From positions 77,169,931 through 77,233,930 of the forward strand of contig NC_090982.1 of NCBI RefSeq assembly GCF_040807025.1: DNA of 64,000 nt, read 5' to 3'. Position numbers and translations under genes: made by a program. The notes beneath the pieces are model-generated. The model was not told the origin of the DNA. It did not search any database and worked only from the letters and a program-made list of their open reading frames with translations. This DNA is from Struthio camelus (taxonomy: Eukaryota; Chordata; Aves; Struthioniformes; Struthionidae). This document shows, piece after piece, positions 60,301 through 64,000 of the stretch (position 1 is the stretch's first letter; each line of letters opens with the position of its first letter).

Positions 60301-62252
60301 GAGGGCAGGGGCAGGAAAAAAAGCCCAGAAAACAAAGGTGATATTTGCTTGTGCTTGCTTCATATCTAAATTACACTGCCATCTATTTCAATGTCAACCT
60401 TGATCATTGCATAACACCGTCAATGTTCAAAGAGCATTTTACAGGCGCTGCTTTTCAAGGTTAAAATACTGTTTTCCATATGTGATTTTCCTGGTTACTT
60501 ATAGCACACCATAGCTCAAAGCTGGCTCTGCTGTGCTTCAGAAGAACTCCTGTATACCAGATCGGCTATAGTTCACAGTTTTTCAAAATATTTTTAATTA
60601 ACCTAACATCTTATCTCCATAATCTGCCAAGAGAAAGTTTTCTTATGCAATTCAACAAACACACGACGCTATCCAGCGAAGATACAGCGCTGACAGACGC
60701 CAACAGCAACCCTTGAAGGTTGAAGAAAGAGGGGTACGTCCCCTTCCCAGGGACTGCTCCCTGCGATTACCACAAAAGCAAAGCACCCACTAGCCAGCGC
60801 TCGGCAACACCTCTGGTGCTCGTGCTCAGCCCAGGCTGCAGAACACTTGCAAGAAGAGCCTTGCGCCCTCGCCCCCAAACCCGCCGAGCGCAGTCCGGGG
60901 CGCCAAGTCCGACGCCGGCTCTGCCCGAAAAACAGTCCCTACCAGCGCTCCCACTGCTCGCGCCAGGGAGCCGGGCAGGCGTGGGCGCTGGCAGGACACG
61001 GCCCAGGCTGGCGGCAGCTCCTCCTGCCACGCTCCAACCCAGCGCCTTTGTTGATCTTCCAGGTAGTTTTCTTCGCAGTTTCCATCTCTTTTCCTAGCAC
61101 AGTCCTACTCTCGATGTACCTGCAGGTTTCTGCTACCTCCCCTGGGCAATCCTCCTATCAGCCACCAGCACTCGGGGGCTTTGGTGAAGCCGGGTCCTCA
61201 CAGGAAGGGTCTGTGGCGGCACATCCCTGGCATGCCGAGTCAGACGGGACCCCGTGGCGGGGTGCAGCACTGGGTAGGCCCCGCAGCCCCGCTAACGCCA
61301 CCCCCCGCACCCTATGGTGCCCCCACGGCTGGGGGAGGCCCCTCCCACACAGCCTGCCCCCCTGCCTGCCCCATAGACGTCCCTAGGGTGCAGGGGCCAC
61401 CCCACACACACCCTGTCTCCTGCACCTGGGGTCACTCAACACATACCTGTCCCCTGGGGCCACCCCACACTCTCCTGTCACCTAGGGTCACCCCACACCC
61501 CCCTGCCCCTGGGCCCCCCAACCCTGTCCCCTGGGGTCACCCAAAATCCTGTCTCTTAGGGTCAGCCCACACCCCCCTGTCCCCTGGGGTCACCCCACAC
61601 CCTCCTGTCACCTGGGCCCCCCAACCCTGTCCCCTAGGGTCACCTACCCCGTCCCTTGGGGTCACCCCACACCCCCATCACCTGGGCCACCCAACCCTGT
61701 CCCCTAGGATCACCTACTCTGTCCCCTGGGGTCACCCCACACACCCCCTGTCACCTGGGCCACCCAACCCTGTCCCCTGGGGTCACCTACCCTGTCCCTT
61801 GGGGTCACCCCACACACCCCCTGTCACCTGGGCCACCCAACCCTGTCCCCTGGGGTCACCTACCCTGTCCCTTGGGGTCACCCCACACATCCCCCTGTCA
61901 CCTGGGGTCCCCCCAAAGCCCCCTCTCCCCTACGGTCACCCCACACCCCCTGTCCCCCCCCCACACACCTGAGCCCCGGGGCCACCCCACACCCCCAGCG
62001 CCCTGGGGCCACCCCCTCGCCTACCCTGTCCCCCCGTGGACCCCCCGCCCGCCTCAGGCGCCCGGCCCCCCCGTACCGCAAGCCGAGGCCGACGTGCCGC
62101 AGGACGTCGGCGAGCGGCACGTCGGAGGCGCAGTAGGGCTGCCGCCGCTCCTCGAAGCGGTGCGCCAGGCAGAGGCGCCAGCCGGCCGCCGCCACGCCGC
62201 GGCCCCGCGCCGCGCCCTCGTAGCGCCGCATCAGCGGCTCCGCGTCCGCCAT
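42378..62252 (-). CDS. GBA2: GBA2, non-lysosomal glucosylceramidase (GH116)
   Basis: Seventeen exons, high to low: 62252-62077, 56199-56108, 55692-55577, 54700-54482, 52498-52259, 51626-51524, 49939-49786, 49206-49081, 48627-48443, 48096-47992, 47223-47116, 46722-46571, 46371-46265, 46099-45957, 45555-45440, 42911-42720 and 42608-42378. They sum to 2565 nt, 854 residues, every junction in phase. The enzyme hydrolyses glucosylceramide to glucose and ceramide at the cytosolic face of ER/Golgi membranes. Human E527 and D677 correspond to Glu422 (FNELYFL) and about Asp606 (NDGLIEN). The N-terminal beta domain is about 50-370 and the catalytic (alpha/alpha)6 domain about 410-800. The start at 62252 has a strong Kozak context (GGCCATGG); an upstream in-frame ATG at 62291 is possible. 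Compared with human (927 residues) it lacks most of the low-complexity N-terminus and part of the C-terminal tail. It is convergent with CREB3 and divergent from RGP1. Confidence 0.97.
44320..44760 (+). mobile_element. Old CR1-like LINE fragment in GBA2 intron 15
   Basis: Degraded sequence in the order expected for the CR1 reverse-transcriptase 3' part. TTTCATTACTGACCTGGGCA and CAAACACAGGAGTGGTGCC are followed by GGATGACCATAG and TTCTGGGTACAGTCCTAG, then AAACTGGAGTAAATACAGGA. No open frame survives. The family call is from memory of the CR1 consensus. Confidence 0.5.
56200..62076 (-). other. GBA2: GBA2 intron 1
   Basis: 5.9-kb first intron. Apart from the C-rich minisatellite at its 5' end I see no gene. 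The open frames of 70-139 codons between 57.1 and 61.1 kb show no domain. Confidence 0.7.
61400..61960. repeat. C-rich minisatellite, 72-73 bp unit, in GBA2 intron 1
   Basis: Copies of CCACCCAACCCTGTCCCCTG and GGGGTCACCCCACAC repeat. The clearest full units begin near 61678, 61751, 61824 and 61896, with looser half-units from about 61440. Confidence 0.88.
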
Positions 62253-62483
62253 GGCCGCCGCCGCCCCGCGTCCCGCGCGCGCCCTCTTCACCGCCCGCCG
62301 CCCCGCCCCGCCCCGCCCCGCCCCGCCCGCGCCCTCCGGGCACGGCGCACCGCCCGCCGCCCGCCCGGGACACCGCCCCGCCCCGCCCCGCCCCGCCCCG
62401 CCGGCAGCCGGCCCAGCGCCCTCGAGGACGGCCCAGCGCCGGCGCGGGCGTGGCCGAGCGCCGCCGACTGTTGCCGAGTGGCG

Positions 62484-62850
62484 CCGAGCGGAGCCCGAGA
62501 GTTGCCGAGCGGAACCCGAGAGTTACCGAGCGGAGCCCGAGAGTTGCCGAGCGGAGCCCGAGAGTTGCCGAGCGGAACCCGAGAGTTACCGAGCGGAGCC
62601 CGAGCGGAGCCCGAGAGTTGCCGAGCGGAGCCCGAGAGTTGCCGAGCGGAGCCCGAGAGTTGCCGAGCGGAGCCCGAGAGTTGCCGAGAGGAGCCGAGCG
62701 GAGCCCGAGAGTTGCCGAGCGGAGCCCGAGAGTTGCCGAGAGGAGCCGAGCGGAGCCCGAGAGTTACCGAGCGGAGCCCGAGAGTTGCCGAGCGGAGCCC
62801 GAGCGGAGCCCGAGCGGGGCCGGGAGTTGCCGAGCGGAGCCCGAGCGGCG
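62484..62850. repeat. 21-bp tandem repeat in the GBA2/RGP1 promoter
   Basis: About 15 copies of GAGCGGAGCCCGAGAGTTGC plus C, with some 12-18 bp insertions and deletions and TTACC variants. Because 21 is a multiple of three and the unit lacks stops, all three plus frames stay open (for example RVAERSP repeats); this is not a protein gene. Confidence 0.95.
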
Positions 62851-62859
62851 GCGGGGAAG

Positions 62860-62917
62860 CCGGGCCCGGAGCGGCGCGGAGCGTGTGAGAGGCAGCGAGC
62901 GGGGCCGTTGCGGGGCG
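62860..62917 (+). other. RGP1: RGP1 non-coding exon 1 (start approximate)
   Basis: It ends at a strong donor (GGGGCG|GTGAGT, GT at 62918-62919). The start is not visible in the sequence and could lie inside the 21-bp repeat. Confidence 0.5.
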
Positions 62918-63107
62918 GTGAGTGGAGCCGGGGCGTGCCGGGAGGGGGGACGGGGGGGGCTGTGGGGTGCCGTCCGGCTGTGCAGCAGGGGCCGGGGCTG
63001 TGCCTGACCCCCTCTGTGTGTTTACGACCGTGTGTTTACAGCCGGGGCTGTCCCTGCCCGCCTGGGGGAGGGGCAGGGCTGTCCCTGGTCCGCCTGTACT
63101 TGAGGGA

Positions 63108-63500
63108 GGGCCTGATCCTGACCGCCCTCTACTTGTGTATGGGGGGGGCCTGATCCTGACCGCCCTCTACGTGTGTGTATGGGGGGGGGGCCTGATCCTG
63201 ACCGCCCTCTACGTGTGTGTATGGGGGGGGGGGGGCTGATCCTGACCGCCCTCTACGTGTGTATGGGGGGGGGCCTGATCCTGACTGCCCTCTACCTGTG
63301 TGTATGTGGGGGGGGGGGGGCTGATCCTGACCGCCCTCTACGTGTGTGTATGGGGGGGCCTGATCCTGACTCCCCTCTACATGTGTGTGAGTGTGTGTGG
63401 GGGGGGGGCTGGGGCTGTCCTTGGCCCCTGTGGGGGGGGCCTGATCCTGACTGACCTCTACGTGTGTGTGTATGTGTGTGGGCCTCATCCTGACTCCCCT
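63108..63500. repeat. G-rich minisatellite, 38-47 bp unit, in RGP1 intron 1
   Basis: About nine copies of CCTGATCCTGACCGCCCTCT then ACGTGTGTGTAT and a G run of 7-13. Unit length varies mainly with the G run. Confidence 0.92.
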
Positions 63501-63680
63501 CTATGTGTATGTGGGGGGGGGGCCGGGGCTGTCGCCGTCCCCCGTGCACGCCTGTGCCCAGGGTGTTCCTCACCTCCCCGTGGGCACTTGCACAGCCCCG
63601 CTGCCCATCCAGCCCTCCCTCCCCACATGCATCGTTGTTTTTTTTTTACCAGGCAGGTGCGTAGCGGAGCCGTCTGAGCC

Positions 63681-63796
63681 ATGATCGAGGTGCTGGCCAA
63701 GCTGGGCCACGGGCCTGTCTTCCTGGCAGGGGAGGTGCTGGAGTGCGTGATCACCTTCACCAACCCCTTATCGGCTTCATCCACCTCTGCCAGCAG
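63681..63796 (+). CDS. RGP1: RGP1, N-terminal coding exon (gene continues beyond the window)
   Basis: RGP1 is the partner of RIC1 in the guanine-nucleotide exchange complex for RAB6A at the Golgi. This exon starts after a polypyrimidine tract and acceptor at 63651-63652. It has the start codon at 63681 and ends at a donor (CAGCAG|GTAGGG, GT at 63797-63798). It encodes 38 codons and two bases: [20 protein letters not shown], then [10 protein letters not shown]. The human protein begins [20 protein letters not shown] and continues ECVVTVTNPL, so identity is clear. The remaining exons lie to the right; 63797-64000 is intron with nothing recognisable. Confidence 0.93.
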
Positions 63797-64000
63797 GTAG
63801 GGCAGCCCCCGCTGCTGGGCCCTTCCACGCGCGAAGCCTTGCAGCCGCGCTGTCCGCGTCCACCCAGCGCCGAGCGCTCGGGCATAGGCACGGCCGAGCT
63901 GTGGGGCAACAGTGCCAGCTCAGCCTTGGTGCCTTCCCTGCCCCAAGGTACTATGCAAATGGCACTTGGCCCCATCTCGAGCTGCTGTCAGGGCTAAAAC

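Larger units (their letters stand above)
62250..62920. promoter_or_regulatory. Shared CpG-island promoter of GBA2 (-) and RGP1 (+)
   Basis: Very CpG-rich, with CCCCGCCCCG GC-box runs at about 62290-62400. There is no TATA. The GBA2 start codon at 62252 and the RGP1 exon 1 donor at 62917 are only about 660 bases apart, so the two head-to-head genes must share the island. Confidence 0.7.

Noticed and set aside
62036-63153. Plus-strand frames of 300-410 codons with RVAERSP / AEPESCR / SGARELP repeats
   Set aside because: The 21-bp unit is a multiple of three and lacks stops, so all three frames are open. The array lies in a CpG-island promoter.

Overview
The window is vertebrate nuclear DNA and almost certainly from a bird. 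It holds spliced genes with GT-AG introns, CpG-island promoters, GC-rich minisatellites and an old CR1-like LINE fragment. It also holds a family of avidin genes, which among vertebrates are best known from egg-laying species. Gene order is CREB3 (+), six avidin-family genes (all -), GBA2 (-), RGP1 (+). CREB3, GBA2 and RGP1 are also neighbours on human 9p13. Chicken avidin genes lie on the Z chromosome, so a Z-linked origin is likely but is inference.

Region by region. 1-850 is a CpG-island promoter with the CREB3 start on the + strand and possibly the first non-coding exon of TLN1 on the - strand. 2177-7145 holds nine coding exons and the 3' UTR of CREB3, an ER-anchored bZIP factor. 11057-34999 holds six complete avidin-type genes, called AVD-A to AVD-F here from left to right. 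Each has a signal-peptide exon and the conserved intron phases 0, 1 and 2; D has one extra exon. Most have a TATA box and a poly(A) signal. 42378-62252 is the 17-exon GBA2 gene for non-lysosomal glucosylceramidase. 62250-64000 is a shared CpG-island promoter followed by the first two exons of RGP1, which runs off the window.

How the genes relate. CREB3 and GBA2 converge tail to tail, and the avidin cluster fills the gap between them. AVD-F matches chicken avidin at every ligand residue checked. C and E are avidin-like. B and D have longer tails and an extra residue after the strand-6 Trp, and may correspond to the chicken biotin-binding proteins (BBP). A has lost much of the biotin hydrogen-bond network. 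A and B share a nearly identical promoter plus exon 1 but very different later exons. Minisatellites sit in first introns of AVD-D, AVD-E, GBA2 and RGP1, in AVD-F intron 2, and in the GBA2/RGP1 promoter. They create long open frames on both strands that should not be read as genes.

Limits: exons were placed by reading splice sites and homology by eye. Transcript starts, UTR ends and the absence of extra exons are not proven. No retroviral element was recognised.
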